Assembly: GCF_963675165.1 (NCBI RefSeq)
Contig: NC_087377.1
Span: 9,875,122 to 9,939,121 of the forward strand
Reading direction: 5' to 3'
DNA: 64,000 nt
Source of the DNA: Halichondria panicea
Lineage: Eukaryota; Porifera; Demospongiae; Suberitida; Halichondriidae
The notes under the pieces are model-generated. The model was not told the DNA's origin and ran no database searches. It was given only the letters and a program-made list of their open reading frames with translations. Shown here piece after piece: positions 10,686 through 21,237 of this stretch. Numbering within the stretch: the stretch's first letter is position 1; each line of letters opens with the position of its first letter. Position numbers and translations under genes: made by a program.

Positions 10686-11773
10686 CAACCTTGTGAGCAC
10701 AGTGGATTCTCACTGCAAGCTAGGACCCGACTACATTCTGGCCACTGGTTTGCAGTTACCACGCACATACAGCCACATCAGAATTAAACAAGACTCATCT
10801 CATACTTACAGTTGCATGCCTCGCTGTGTTCTGTCAAGTGGTTAACTCCATTGTATATTCAAACAGTCTAAAGTGAGATATTGACGGTTAAGTTTATATA
10901 CTGAATAACAACATCAATTTTTATCGTGGCATGGCTATATGCACGGCCGCATCCGATAAGATAATTATAGCTATAATTATAGAGAGATCCCGAATACCGG
11001 AATAGCGAGTGGCCATACTTTAGGGTGAGTTTTGTGCAGTAAACATATAGCTAGCATTCCGTACCAAGCCAAATGGCGGGTATATCGGGTGGCCGTACTT
11101 CAGGGAGCCGGAATAGCGAGAGTGTACTGTACGTTAGAGCTGCAATTTTTGTTGCCTTTCAGTGTTTTCTAGATCCGAGTGAATGGTTGCTGGGTTCAAT
11201 GGAAACAGCAAATGATGGGAAGTATCAACTCATATACATGAAAAGTGGACAGCCCACTTTGTGTGTACGCGTGTATCTTGGAGACGTGTTCAACTAGATG
11301 TTGAAGTAAAGTCCGTGCTGACCAAAAGTTGACATGGCACTGCAATGCTGCTTTCGAATGCTCGAAACAATAATGGGATACTATCGAACATTATTTAATT
11401 GCCCTGAATGGTTACCTACAAATTAATCATGTTCAATAAATATTTGTAATAACAATTTTAATGTTATTTTGGTAACAATGGGTGATCTGTTTTCGTCGTC
11501 CACCTGCACCTGTTTCTATAGCTTGCTCACTGGAGTCCTGGTACCAATGTACTCATAGTAGTCTACTTAGTAAAGTAGAGCTGAAAGCCTCCTAAGTACA
11601 GCTCTAGGAGGCTTTCAGCATCATCCACTACTCCTTCATGAATGTTGTGCCCTGAGGCTTATAATTATTATGTGAAGAATTCTAGGGGTGTGGTTGTGGT
11701 TAAATAACTTCCGTTCTGAACAAAGAGAGAAACTTCCAATTAGATGCGACCATACAGAGGAGGGAGGACACGA
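10686..11773. other. Intergenic; direct repeat and one hairpin
   Basis: 'cggaatagcgagtggcc'-type words recur at about 10997 and 11108. Positions 11580-11619 form a 15-bp-arm hairpin (GCTGAAAGCCTCCTA and its complement) around a 10-nt loop. Open frames here lack coding signature. Confidence 0.4.
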
Positions 11774-12381
11774 TTAACCTTAGCTCTAATTAGCTAATTA
11801 TCGTGACCTTTTAATTACATTCTTTGAACGATTCGTCTTTTCTTTCTTTATAACCTCTATATATTGGAACACACAGAACAGTACTGTAGTATGAGTGACA
11901 GGCAATTTTCTTGCAGGCACAGAGCAAACCATACAAATAAAGGGGTGCTAGAAGCTGAGACTGTTAGTGTCATTGATGTTCTTCATGTTGGAGACACTCT
12001 GAACTACACAATTCCATGTTGCAGCTTTATCACAGAGACAGGAGTGCCTGGGGTGCTTCTCACAGGGATCTTGGAGACAGGGGTGCCTGGGGTGCTCCTC
12101 ATAGGGATCCTGTCTCCAGGATTAAGAGTGCTTCTCACAGAGACAAGATCAGAGTGCCTGGGATGCTTCTCACAGGGATCTTAGAGATAGGAGTACTTGA
12201 GGTGCTTCTTATAGGGGTCCTATTACCTTCAGGTCCTGACAACTTGGCCATAGGGGTATCTCCAGTAGGAGAAAAGGCTTACTTTGCTCTAGCCCTTGTG
12301 TCCAATATGTAGAGGTTATAAAGAAAGAAAAGATGAATCGTTCAAAGGTCGCGATAATTAGCTAATTAGAGCTAAGGTTAA
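11774..12381. mobile_element. Inverted-repeat element with TTAA ends and a minisatellite core
   Basis: About 85-90 bp at each end are inverted copies: 'TTAACCTTAGCTCTAATTAG' at left, its complement at right, plus 'gaacgattcgtcttttcttt' with its partner. Both ends finish in TTAA, the target of piggyBac and some Kolobok elements. The core (about 12030-12230) is a degenerate ~30-bp tandem array around 'gtgcctggggtgctcctcat' and 'agggatcttggagacagg'. No transposase frame is present, so it is non-autonomous. Confidence 0.65.
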
Positions 12382-12960
12382 AAGTGATTCACGTGATGTT
12401 TTAGTCTACGTACTGTAGTGGCTCTGGGACCATCCGTGTATCTCCTCATAACTCCCGCAAAAGCCCGGGAAACTTATTGCATACATCTCAGAGCTACCCC
12501 CATTACTGAATCACATGCCCCCTGATAGTAGGTATCAATTGGAAACAAAGAAAATATAATCTCGATTGTCATGAAGTAGCTAGAGGTACACAGAGCGCCT
12601 TTTCATGCTTGTGTTCCTATAGTACCTTTGATATAGCTAAGGCTTTGTAACTAAATAGTATCCTGTGTCCCAAATGGCCTCAAGTATTAGATGTTTAGCA
12701 GCAGAACTGCTTGTGGACTTCTTACAGAGAGCAAAACAATTCTCTTGAATTATTCATGTTTAGCCCTAGTGTCAAAAAGTAAACCTCGATTAAAACCGCG
12801 GAGATACACGGATGGTACTTCGAGGGTACTTCCGCAGTGGTTCAAACCTCTCCTCTGCATCAGCCCCACCCTTTTATGTTGACGCATGCGTGTGAGGCTA
12901 CTTTCTGTATATAATTATAGCCAGTGTTTTTAGTTCAATCTAGATAAGCTACATTGTGAA
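12382..12960. repeat. Promoter-side flank of receptor A with a weak inverted pair
   Basis: 'gggaccatccgtgtatctcc' near 12427 and 'ggagatacacggatggtact' near 12799 are inverted copies, so an old ~0.4-kb inverted-repeat element probably ends about 120 bp upstream of the receptor A start codon. No clear TATA or initiator was identified. Confidence 0.45.
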
Positions 12961-15900
12961 ATGGAGATACTAGCACTAAAGCTGTTTTTTGTCATCTGCT
13001 TATCAAGAGTGGAACTGTCTACTCAAGTTGTTCCAGGTATTTCATCCAACAAATCAAGATTGATTTAGCTACAGTGCATAAAAAATAGATTATGTGTAGA
13101 TCTTCCAAGGGTCTATAATTTTATTCTGCAATACACGTTTGTTTTGCAGAAGTACTGGATGGCCCAGTGACACAGACTGTCCCTGTGACCCAGTATGAAG
13201 CCCAGTTCACCTGTCGTGCTCGAGCCTCTGCCGTATTCTGGTACATCAATGGCGAAACACTCTTTAACAATATTCCCAGCTGGATAATACTGTACGACGA
13301 TATACATGACTTTCCTAATGTTGAGGTGACGAGACGAATCGGTGTGAGAACTCAAGGACGTAATCGGACGAAGATCGAGTGTCTTGCTACAGGCTCTGAT
13401 CAGGCCACTGTTAGATCTGAACCACCTGTATTTCTCTATATTGTCGGTAAGTACTGCATGCATGCATGTATCATAGTGATTATCAGTTCAGCCAGCACTG
13501 TTGTTCTGCTAACCGGTATCCATGCATATATACACGTGTATACTACCTCATAATCATAGAGGACATGCAGTAAATGTCTCAATAATATCCCCTACAGATG
13601 TTCTCAATGCCCCTGTCACTGAGCTAGTTACGGTCAACACAACAGCTTTAAGGGTATCCTGGTTTGAGCCGTTTGCTCACACTGGTTTTCCTATTCTCAA
13701 CTACACTCTAATCATTCGAAGCACTGCTGACCACTCAGCACCCCTCTACAATGCCTCACTGAGTGCCCTGGAGTATGTGTTAACCACGGACAGTGTTCAC
13801 AGAGATTGCCACAATATAACGTTTGAGGTCATTGCCACGAACAGTATAGGACCTAGTGCTGCAGGTGTCGCCATTGGTGGATTTCCAATATGTGAGTCAA
13901 TTTTTATGCTGGTGTCATTGTATTAACGAGTATATCCAACAATGTACCTCCCTCACACGCACAAGCCACCAATGCTGCATGCACTGCACAAGCCGGGAAA
14001 ACTAGAAGGCTAAATTATTTTATATCCCGTTGCTATGTTGTTGCCAAGTGCAATATGAAGCATATTGCACTGCTGAAAAGTCATATTGCACTGCTGAAAA
14101 GTCATATTGCACTGACCACAAAACGCCCCTCTGGCATAATTAAATTAAATATTGTACCATGAGAAATAATAAGTATCAAAGTAAGTCCAGCCATGCATGA
14201 ATGTTCAGCACTGCTGGAGTTTCTTCTTTGCAACCATGCAGGTTTTAAAATCGTCCCAGGCTCATTTTGTGAAGATTCTGTGATCCTAGGCCTAGTCCTC
14301 CACTTCTTGATGCACGGTCAATTCTGGCTTCATCATAGCATGCACTAGAAGCGGCTCTTTTTGCAGGGGGCTTGAGCTGTTTTGCAGCAGTGTAGAGGCG
14401 AGCTTCTTTGGCTTGGTTGTGATACCGAGGATAGTGCTAGTGGAGGGGGCCGGGGCTGTTCGAGCAGCAGTTACACTGAGTAGTATAGTGGGGTGTGGCT
14501 GTTTCTTCGCAGCAGTAAATGGGCTGGGGCTGTTTCTTTGCAGCAGTAGAGGGGTGGGGCTATTTTGCAGCACCAGAAGTGGGGTGGGGCTGTTTTGCAG
14601 TGGTTTCAGCGTTGGAACTACAACAATTTTGTGTCAAGCCATTCGTCTGTCATGCCAATCTTATACGCTGCATATACTGGCGTCTAGGAGAGAGAAGAGA
14701 TGGAGCTGTGTCTAGAGTTGTCTTTGTCATCTTTTTGTGCAGTTTATATTGTGTTACTAAGACAGTATTATGTTGCTATGCCCTCGGGATATAAACTAGT
14801 TATTACACGTGCACTCGGGATGCATGGAATATATTGCACTCAGCCCTCGGGGCTTACGCCCTCGTGCTTCAGTGCAATATATTCCATACATCCCTCGTGC
14901 CCGTGTTATAACTATAACATAGTTACTGTACTGCATGCATGGTTCTCAGTCTGTTTATAATGTATTAGGCATGCATAATCTTCCGACTATAAGGTGTTAT
15001 ATAGATATTAATAGCTATAGTGCATAATCGACAGTGGTCCAGCTATAGGACAAGCATGGGAATTCTCCGTGGTTAATTGTACCATCGTTGTGCAGGATGC
15101 TGATACTGTGTTTTGGTGTTTCAAATACTCCAAACCCCCTTGTGTACATGTACAATGTTTATCTCTGGCACTTTCATTTTGAGTGAATTGATTCAAGGGT
15201 ATCTCACTAAGTTGATTACTGCATGCAAAGCTAATATTATTGTGCTCTCTCGTACAGTCATACAATTTTTATCTGCCAGGGTTTTTTCAAAAGTTGTGTT
15301 TTTTTTACAGTTCTTGGGGACTTTCTGCTCCCTCCTGTTGTCGTGATTACCTTCACAGCAGACTTGACCCCCATCATTAACGTCATATTTAAGGTGAATT
15401 TTACAATCATATACACGCACACTGAAATCTTAATTCGTATACATATACAAGATATATGCCGTTCAATGGAATCAAAATTAATTTCAATGCTTCATTGTGT
15501 ATACATAATCATGTGTGTCTGTTTACTTATAGTTTACTGTTTCTAAAATAAAAAAAATGCAGCACATTAATTGTTTTGCACACAGCCTCCAACAGTGTGC
15601 TGGTTTCAAGACGCCAGTTATGAACTGAGAATCCTGGATGTCTCAACTCAAGCCCTAAGTCTTTCCACTAGAATTGGAAGTTACCGTGGCGGTGGCATAG
15701 CAACTATATCGGAAGCGTATAATGATATATATACGATTCCCTCTATTCTGCTACTGGTAACTCGCCAGAATAGAGGGAATCGCTGGGGATCAGGTTAGTT
15801 AATATGTACTCAAAGTAGCCAGAGAGATGCATAAATGTTGCCTTCAGTCTCCAATGACTGTGCAACACCAGCTAGAAGTTTACATAGAAACTTATTGTCA

Positions 15901-17984
15901 ATAAAACTGTACCAGCTCAGCAAAAAAGTGGTGCACGTGATCGTGTCCAACCTCCTCGGAGATATAGTATAGGCAAGCAAAATGATTCGATCTCTAAACT
16001 GTGGCTTACTGTAGACACAGCTATATAATTATACAGTCTATAGATACGTTGCCTGTTTCCATTCGCATTCAAAAAGTTGGAAGTGAAACGGTTATGACTT
16101 TCAAAATGCATTTGACAGTATAATTATATCTTCAATTCATACTACAGTATAATTATAGCAACCGTCCTATACAACGAGCTAATTGAATTTATCAGTGCAT
16201 AGTATGTCTGAAGTTACCTAAAGCCCACCCTCCACCCAGTAACCTGAAATGGTCCCTTTTATAGTATAACACTGTTAACAGATTCAGTGGTAGGCAGAAA
16301 ACGTTTTTCATGCGTCTGGTGCATTCCACAGCCACCACAAGTAGTTGAAACTAGTTGTCCTATAAAAGGAGTGATGTGTACACGGAAAGGAATGCACAAG
16401 GAATGCAGTCTACACTAAGACTATTATTGACTTCATATCACAATTTATATGGGGCCTTATGGGTGTTAATGATATTCATAGACCGCGGTAGTAACACAAA
16501 ATGGTACAGTCTCTTTATGAAGAATAACTCTGCAACAATGTATAAGTTATAGTTATAACACGGGCACAAGGGATGTATGGAATATATTGCACTGAAGCAC
16601 GAGGGCGCCAGCCCCGAGGGCTGAGTGCAATATATGCCATGCAGCCCGAGTGCACGTGTTATAACTAGTTTATATCCCGAGGGCATAGCAACATAACACT
16701 GTCCTAGTAACACAATATAAACAGCACAAAAAAAGACAGAGACAACTCTAGACACAGCTCCATCTCTTCTCTCTTCTAGACGCCAGTATCTGCAGCGTAT
16801 AAGATTGGCATGACCGACGAATGGCTTGACACAAAATTGTTGGAGTTGGAAATCTGCAAAACAGCCCCACCCCACTTCTGGTGCTGCAAAACAGCCCCGC
16901 CCCACTTACTGCTGCAAAGAAACAGCCCCACCCCACTACTCAGTGAATACTAGCTGCTGGTCTACGCTCGGCCTCATAACCAAGCCAAGAAAGCTCGCTT
17001 CTACACTGCTGCAAAACAGCTCATAGTGCTACGGTGAAGCAGAATTGACATGCATCACGATGTCGAGGACTAGGTCGATCTAGGAACACAGAATCTTCCA
17101 CAAAATAAATCTTGGACAATTTTAAAACCTACACGGTTGCAAGAAGAAACTCCAGCAGTGCTGAACATTCATTCCTGCATGGCTGGACATACTTTGATAC
17201 TTGTTATTTCTCATGCGTATTAATTTAATTTTAATTTAATTGTCTGTCTAAATGCCAGAGGGCCGTTTTGCGGTCAGTGCAATATGACTTTGCGGTCAGT
17301 GCAATATGACTTTCAGCAGTGCAATATGCTTCATATTGCACTTGGCAACAACGTAGCAACGGGATATAACAAGAAGTAATGAATGATATAGGCTTCACTG
17401 TTGTGGTCACGGGTCATTTGTATAATTATAGTGCCTTGCAATCCAGCAGCAATGGTCCTGCATTCCTTGCATGTATGCATAACTTCGTACTTTCAAAAGT
17501 GGTTTTTATCCAATATACACACCAGATTCTACTACTGCGGCTATTTATGGTGGTGCTGTTGGTGTGATACTGGTGTTAGTGTGTCTTATTGGTATCTGCT
17601 TGATTGCCCTACTCTTACTGAGGAAAAAGCTATCTAGTGAAGAACAAATAGCTGCTCCACTTTATGAGGAAGTAGGTCTTTCAGGAAATGACATTCAACT
17701 CGAGCCCAATGATGCATATGGAAAGGTATATATACATGTGCACTCATTACAATGTAAATTTGATTATTTTGTTAAAATGGTACACATGTTTCACAACACG
17801 TACCGCATGCACGCAGGCTGTTAGATGCTCCAAGGGTATTCAAGTACAATCTAACCAGGCTTATGAACTAGTGAGTTATTTTACTGTACCTTGTATAGAT
17901 CTGATAATTATTGTTACTCAGGATGCACTCAATTACAACCTCATCAAGGGATGTGGGATTTTAACCAGACGTAGAAAGTCATAA
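12961..17984 (+). CDS. Receptor A: signal, Ig-like, Fn3, membrane, tyrosine tail
   Basis: Exons: 12961-13036 (signal peptide MEILALKLFFVICLSR), 13150-13446 (Ig-like; Cys pair QFTC...KIEC, VFWYI core), 13598-13891 (Fn3; LRVSWFEP, ITFEVIATNSIG), 17526-17725 (membrane GAVGVILVLVCLIGICLIAL, then RKK, PLYEEVG, NDIQLEPN and AYGK), 17817-17870 (GIQVQSNQAYEL), 17922-17984 (ends RRRKS, TAA). All junctions are GT-AG and phases match (1,1,1,0,0), giving 327 residues. The ~3.6-kb intron before the membrane exon holds relic exons of a second Fn3 domain and two opposed repeat elements. Joining exon 3 straight to the membrane exon keeps the frame. The YEEV motif suits SH2 binding, and N-x-A-Y resembles PTB motifs. 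It is predicted to be a type I surface receptor; the ligand is unknown. Transcript data would be needed to exclude the longer form. Confidence 0.72.
14021..14919 (+). mobile_element. 0.9-kb repeat element, forward copy (in receptor A intron)
   Basis: It begins TATATCCCGTTGCTATG, then has three 'catattgcactg' direct repeats. A GC-richer ~30-bp minisatellite ('gggtggggctgttttgcagc') spans about 14350-14620. It ends in a 'gaatatattgcactcagccc' palindrome and 'cccgtgttataac'. A complementary copy lies at 16545-17368. The long frames in the minisatellite are repeat translation, not genes. No transposase is seen. Confidence 0.7.
15311..15730 (+). pseudogene. Relic exons of a second Fn3 domain (receptor A)
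   Basis: Exon 15311-15393 has a 'ttttttacag' acceptor and AAG|GTGAAT donor. It matches in position, length (83 nt) and phase (1 to 0) the first-half Fn3 exons of receptors B (26260-26348), C (43860-43945) and E (60376-60461). A second-half exon starts at 15586 (PPTVCWFQDASYELRILD...) and aligns with the C and E exons up to 'NDIYT'. It is then cut at about 15732, where the duplicated 15733-16198 segment begins. Its tail, the donor and the Cys-module exon are missing, so the longer receptor form can no longer be spliced in frame. Confidence 0.6.
15733..16198 (+). repeat. Duplicated segment shared with 46338-46803
   Basis: It begins with a hairpin (ACGATTCCCTCTATTCTG and its complement, 15733-15782). 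It continues through 'agccagagagat', 'cttattgtcaataaa' and 'cagctatataattatac' blocks identical in order at 46338-46803. The last ~200 bp also match 19.91-20.06, 52.16-52.28 and 56.24-56.37 kb, which lie in the CCP-receptor introns. The segment is therefore intron material of the CCP gene lineage. Confidence 0.7.
16545..17368 (-). mobile_element. 0.9-kb repeat element, inverted copy
   Basis: It is complementary to 14021-14919 over its full length: ttataacacggg end, gaatatattgcactg palindrome, minisatellite near 16855-16960, 'gcatattgcac' repeats and GGGATATA end. The two copies, ~1.6 kb apart, give this intron a long inverted repeat. Confidence 0.7.
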
Positions 17985-19314
17985 TATAGAACTGTTGTAG
18001 TAGCTCGAGATACTAGTTGATTCATACTATAACAACTGAACTCATTGTAGAATCAATGATCAATGATACATTGATCATGGTTGCAGTTAACAAAAGATGC
18101 ATGCTAATTCATCTGTTGGATTATTCATTTTACCTTAAAAGGATGTCACATTACTTTGTGCACAGTTTTTGTGTAGAGGTATCAATAGTTCAACACTCCT
18201 CTATACTCTTGCTAATAAGGTCTCAAAAATACAATTCACTTTTTTGTAAATTCTGAACACCACTCTGCTTCAATTTCTATAAACTTCCCTGCTGTTGTGC
18301 AGCAGATTTTCCAGCTTCTTGCCAGGAGGAGGTACGACAGGCATGGTGTAGCTCAGCAATTAGCCACTGATTGAACTCAGCAATAACGTTGAATGTGGGC
18401 GGATATAATTAGTGGTCTGTGGCCTAGTTTACCATAATTTCTGTTTCACTGGTTGTAGTAACTCGCAAATAATGTTCAGCTTATAAAAAATAACTGATTG
18501 AACCATTACATACACTCAGAGAGTTGCTCAAATACAAAACAGCACGTACTTTAATTACTAGTGTATAGATGAACCGGGAACACAGTCGCTTTATAGGACA
18601 ATGATATTAAACTATGTATCTATAGCTCATGCTCCTATAATTGAGCATGCACAGTATTGTGATATTGTATTCTGAACAGTTAACTGTAGCTATACTTATA
18701 ATGCTCTCGTAATCATATATAGTATAGGCATGACGCTATAATACAGTTTTAGCAATGTTTCTTTATTCAGTATCACACATTTTCAGAAGATTTTCTAGAG
18801 ACGCCAAGACATGCACTATATCCAAACCACATCACATTATACCAGCAATGAGCTGTGCATTTGCAGGCAATTCGTTACTTACAATCATTGTATGAATTGC
18901 CTGAAAGTTATAGTGTAGGTATAGTCTTCCACGTGTATAAAGAAGAATCCCGAAAAAATTTTACTGGCTGTTTTTTGCTTCAAATCTTTTCGTTTGTACG
19001 AGTACCTATGTCAAAGACAGAAATTGTTCTCGTCAAAGCCAGAAAATTGATGCCTATTATCCCACCATTATTCTCAGACAACCATGTAGCACTGCTGTTT
19101 ATCAATAAAGTGGGTGGATCAAGGTGTGGTTTATCTATTCGATTATCCGGCATATTCACTTATCCGGCCTGCTTCTGGAACCAAGGTGTCTGGATAATCG
19201 AGGTTCTACTGTAATGATAATTATGACTGAGGCAGATTGATACAAAATAGTACATGCAGTCTTGTACCATGATGTGCTCTAACACTAAGGAATCCATTGA
19301 AACTCTCAGGATTG
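17400..19314 (+). repeat. Segmental duplication block, copy 2
   Basis: Positions 17510-19314 pair with 8880-10685 and 48440-51082. 17400-17510 pairs only with 48335-48450. It contains the receptor A tail exons, and 17985-19314 is their 3' flank. The flank includes a hairpin around 'caggcaattcgttacttac' (about 18863-18903) and a truncated pogo/Tigger-type end (about 19070-19217). No separate gene is supported: the 119-codon frame there spans the hairpin and the repeat end. Confidence 0.85.
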
Positions 19315-20075
19315 TATAATTATGAATACGTATGACGGTTCTTGTATGTATAGTTAAATGAACAACATCATTATTGTAAGTGACAATATCAAAACAAGCA
19401 TTGAAATTAAACGATCTAATCAAGTTCTTCTCACATGACCATATATACTTAGGCCTGGTCGGATTCATTGCATGGGAGGGCGGACCACCTGAATGTAATA
19501 CCAAGGATTAAAAAATGCAGACTTATTCGTATACTAATAAGCCACTTGTTCATAAACCTGATTACAATCCAGTTAAATGTCTCGTGTTAAAATCACTTTA
19601 ATCGTATTGTTAATTATGGGTTATCATTCATTTAACGGGGACATTTTTCTCACCTGTCCATAAGCACTATTCGACTCTAGTTGAATGTCTGTTGCAATAG
19701 TGGTAATTTCATCGTACAATGGGCTAGCCGTGGCTTTCTGGTTCTCACTAGTTTCCGTTGAGAGATTTTGCCTCTTTCTCTTGACAATCAATGCCACAAC
19801 CAGGACGAGTACAGTAAAACACACCAGCACACCACCAATACTACCCACAACCACACCGACTATAGGCCCAATTATGGAAACACCTGCAGATGGAGCTGCA
19901 TAAAGGAATGACACAGCTATATAATTATACAACCTATAGATCTGTTGCCTGTTCCCATTCACATTTAAAAAGTTGAAAGTATAAAAAAGTATACGATTTT
20001 AACTTTTAAAATGCATTCGACAATAACTTTCAATTCATATTACAATAGCAACCGTCATAAGACGAGCTAATTGGA
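19315..20075 (-). repeat. Segmental duplication 2: 3' end of a CCP receptor
   Basis: It is collinear with 51551-52275 and in part with 55640-56370. Shared landmarks are 'gacaatatcaaaacaagcattg', 'ttgcatgggagggcgg', the tail exon and the 'cagctatataattatacaac' intron. In 19535-19580, read on the minus strand, a tail-like segment has TAA at 19573-19575 where the 55.8-kb copy reads CAA within DIQLDSNQAY. Confidence 0.7.
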
Positions 20076-20675
20076 TTTATAGAATAAAACACCTATAACT
20101 GACATTTTACAACTCACCGTAAGTTTGCGGCACACACATGATTTCCTCAGGCTCAGTGCTCCAGATTCCAGCATTAGATGGTGTTGGGTCCAGTCAGTGA
20201 GAGTCCATTGTCACACTGGTAAGTCAGCATTGTTCCCTCCAACACTGTCTCATTCAACCTCTCATAGTCGACTATAGTGCCGTTGGATGGCTCCTCAGGT
20301 AGAGAGCAATTCACTGTTATGGAACAAAAGGTCATGATATCACAAAAATAAAGGAACTGAAGATGATTTTACCTGGTCTCTCTCTACACACCAAGCTCCC
20401 AGGATTCTCCACCCACTCTCCCCTACCACCCACATCAGTGCATGTGTTGGTCCTCACATCAAGGGGGAACAGTCTCTGGTCACAGCGATAGGTGACCTGT
20501 GAACGTAGTGGAAAGGGTGGTGTTCCACCATTGATATCCACACTGCCTCTGTATGGTGTAACAGGGTGGCCACAGGTGACTGGGGGGATATAATTATGAG
20601 GTCACCAATAGAAACTGTACACATAATTTAAACGTACGTTGCCATACGTAAGTTCCTCCGTGTGTACGTGTACAG

Positions 20676-20785
20676 ATTGCAGAACTCCACCGAGTATAAC
20701 CGTCACTCCCAGTACCAACCAGACGGTACCCATCAACACAGACACCAGCGTCACCTATCGTTGCCAATCTGTCTATAAAAATTAA
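20676..20785 (+). pseudogene. Relic 5' half of an Ig-like exon, opposite strand to B'
   Basis: After a 'gtgtacag' acceptor the frame reads DCRTPPSITVTPSTNQTVP...VTYRCQS and stops at TAA (20783-20785). It resembles the start of the receptor B Ig exon (IITVSPTGNQTVP...ITYTCNV). The rest of the domain is absent. It lies on the plus strand inside a minus-strand gene, so it marks an old inversion or insertion. Confidence 0.5.
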
Positions 20786-20975
20786 TGCTGTCTAGGGCTA
20801 CATGCACGCATCGTGTATTTAACCTCAGGCAAGGCCATTTTACAAAGGGGTAGTATGAAACAGAATACATTCTGTAACCAAGCTCTGAAAAAAATGTGTT
20901 GAAAAAACATGTCTTTCTGACGTATTTACATTGAATTGACGCAATTGTTTTACCTGACTGATCATGACAGGCACA

Positions 20976-21174
20976 TACCGTATAGCGTGTAATTTTCGTG
21001 GGGCAAAAATTCGTGGTTTTCGTGGTTGGAGGTCTGACCACGAATATTTTACCCACGAATGAAGCGACCTTGCCTACCTTTACCTGCAGTGCAAGCAGCA
21101 ACCACGAAAATATTACCCACGAATATTGCTGAACCACGAATATTTTGTCCCCGAAAATTACCCGCTATACGGTA
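20976..21174. mobile_element. Palindromic TA-flanked MITE (CCGTATAGCGGGTAATTTTCG family)
   Basis: Both ends are inverted: 'taccgtatagcgtgtaattt' and 'aaaattacccgctatacggta'. Repeated 'ccacgaatatttt' words lie inside. TA at both flanks fits Tc1/mariner-type targeting. Relics of the family occur near 5484, 6580, 44870-44960, 45992, 48225 and 62110-62205. This copy splits the B' signal-peptide exon. Confidence 0.8.
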
Positions 21175-21237
21175 TCTCCAGGTGAATAGACAGAGCACTA
21201 TTAACACTATGAAACTATCTTGGACGCTTCCCGACAT

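Larger units (their letters stand above)
19654..21237 (-). pseudogene. Receptor B': signal, two CCP domains, membrane, tyrosine tail (broken)
   Basis: The signal exon starts at 21237 (MSGSVQDSFIVLIVLCLFTW) and is interrupted by an inverted-repeat element at 20976-21174. The exon resumes at 20975 and reaches a CAG|GTAAAA donor at 20954. CCP1 is 20579-20373 (VTCG...YRCD...LVCRERPG), open. CCP2 is 20313-20118 (VNCS...YQCDNGLSL) and has lost 8 nt relative to 46.9 kb, which shifts the frame after GPNTI. The membrane/tail exon 19895-19654 is open: IIGPIVGVVVGSIGGVLVCF, then KRKR, PLYDEI, TDIQLESN and AYGQ. CCP (Sushi) domains are complement-control-type binding modules. With two independent lesions the locus is probably dead, though the tail exon is intact. 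Confidence 0.72.

Noticed and set aside
16438-16905. 155-codon minus-strand frame, and similar frames at 14292-14794
   Set aside because: These translate the GC-rich minisatellite and palindromic end of the 0.9-kb repeat; they are open because of composition.
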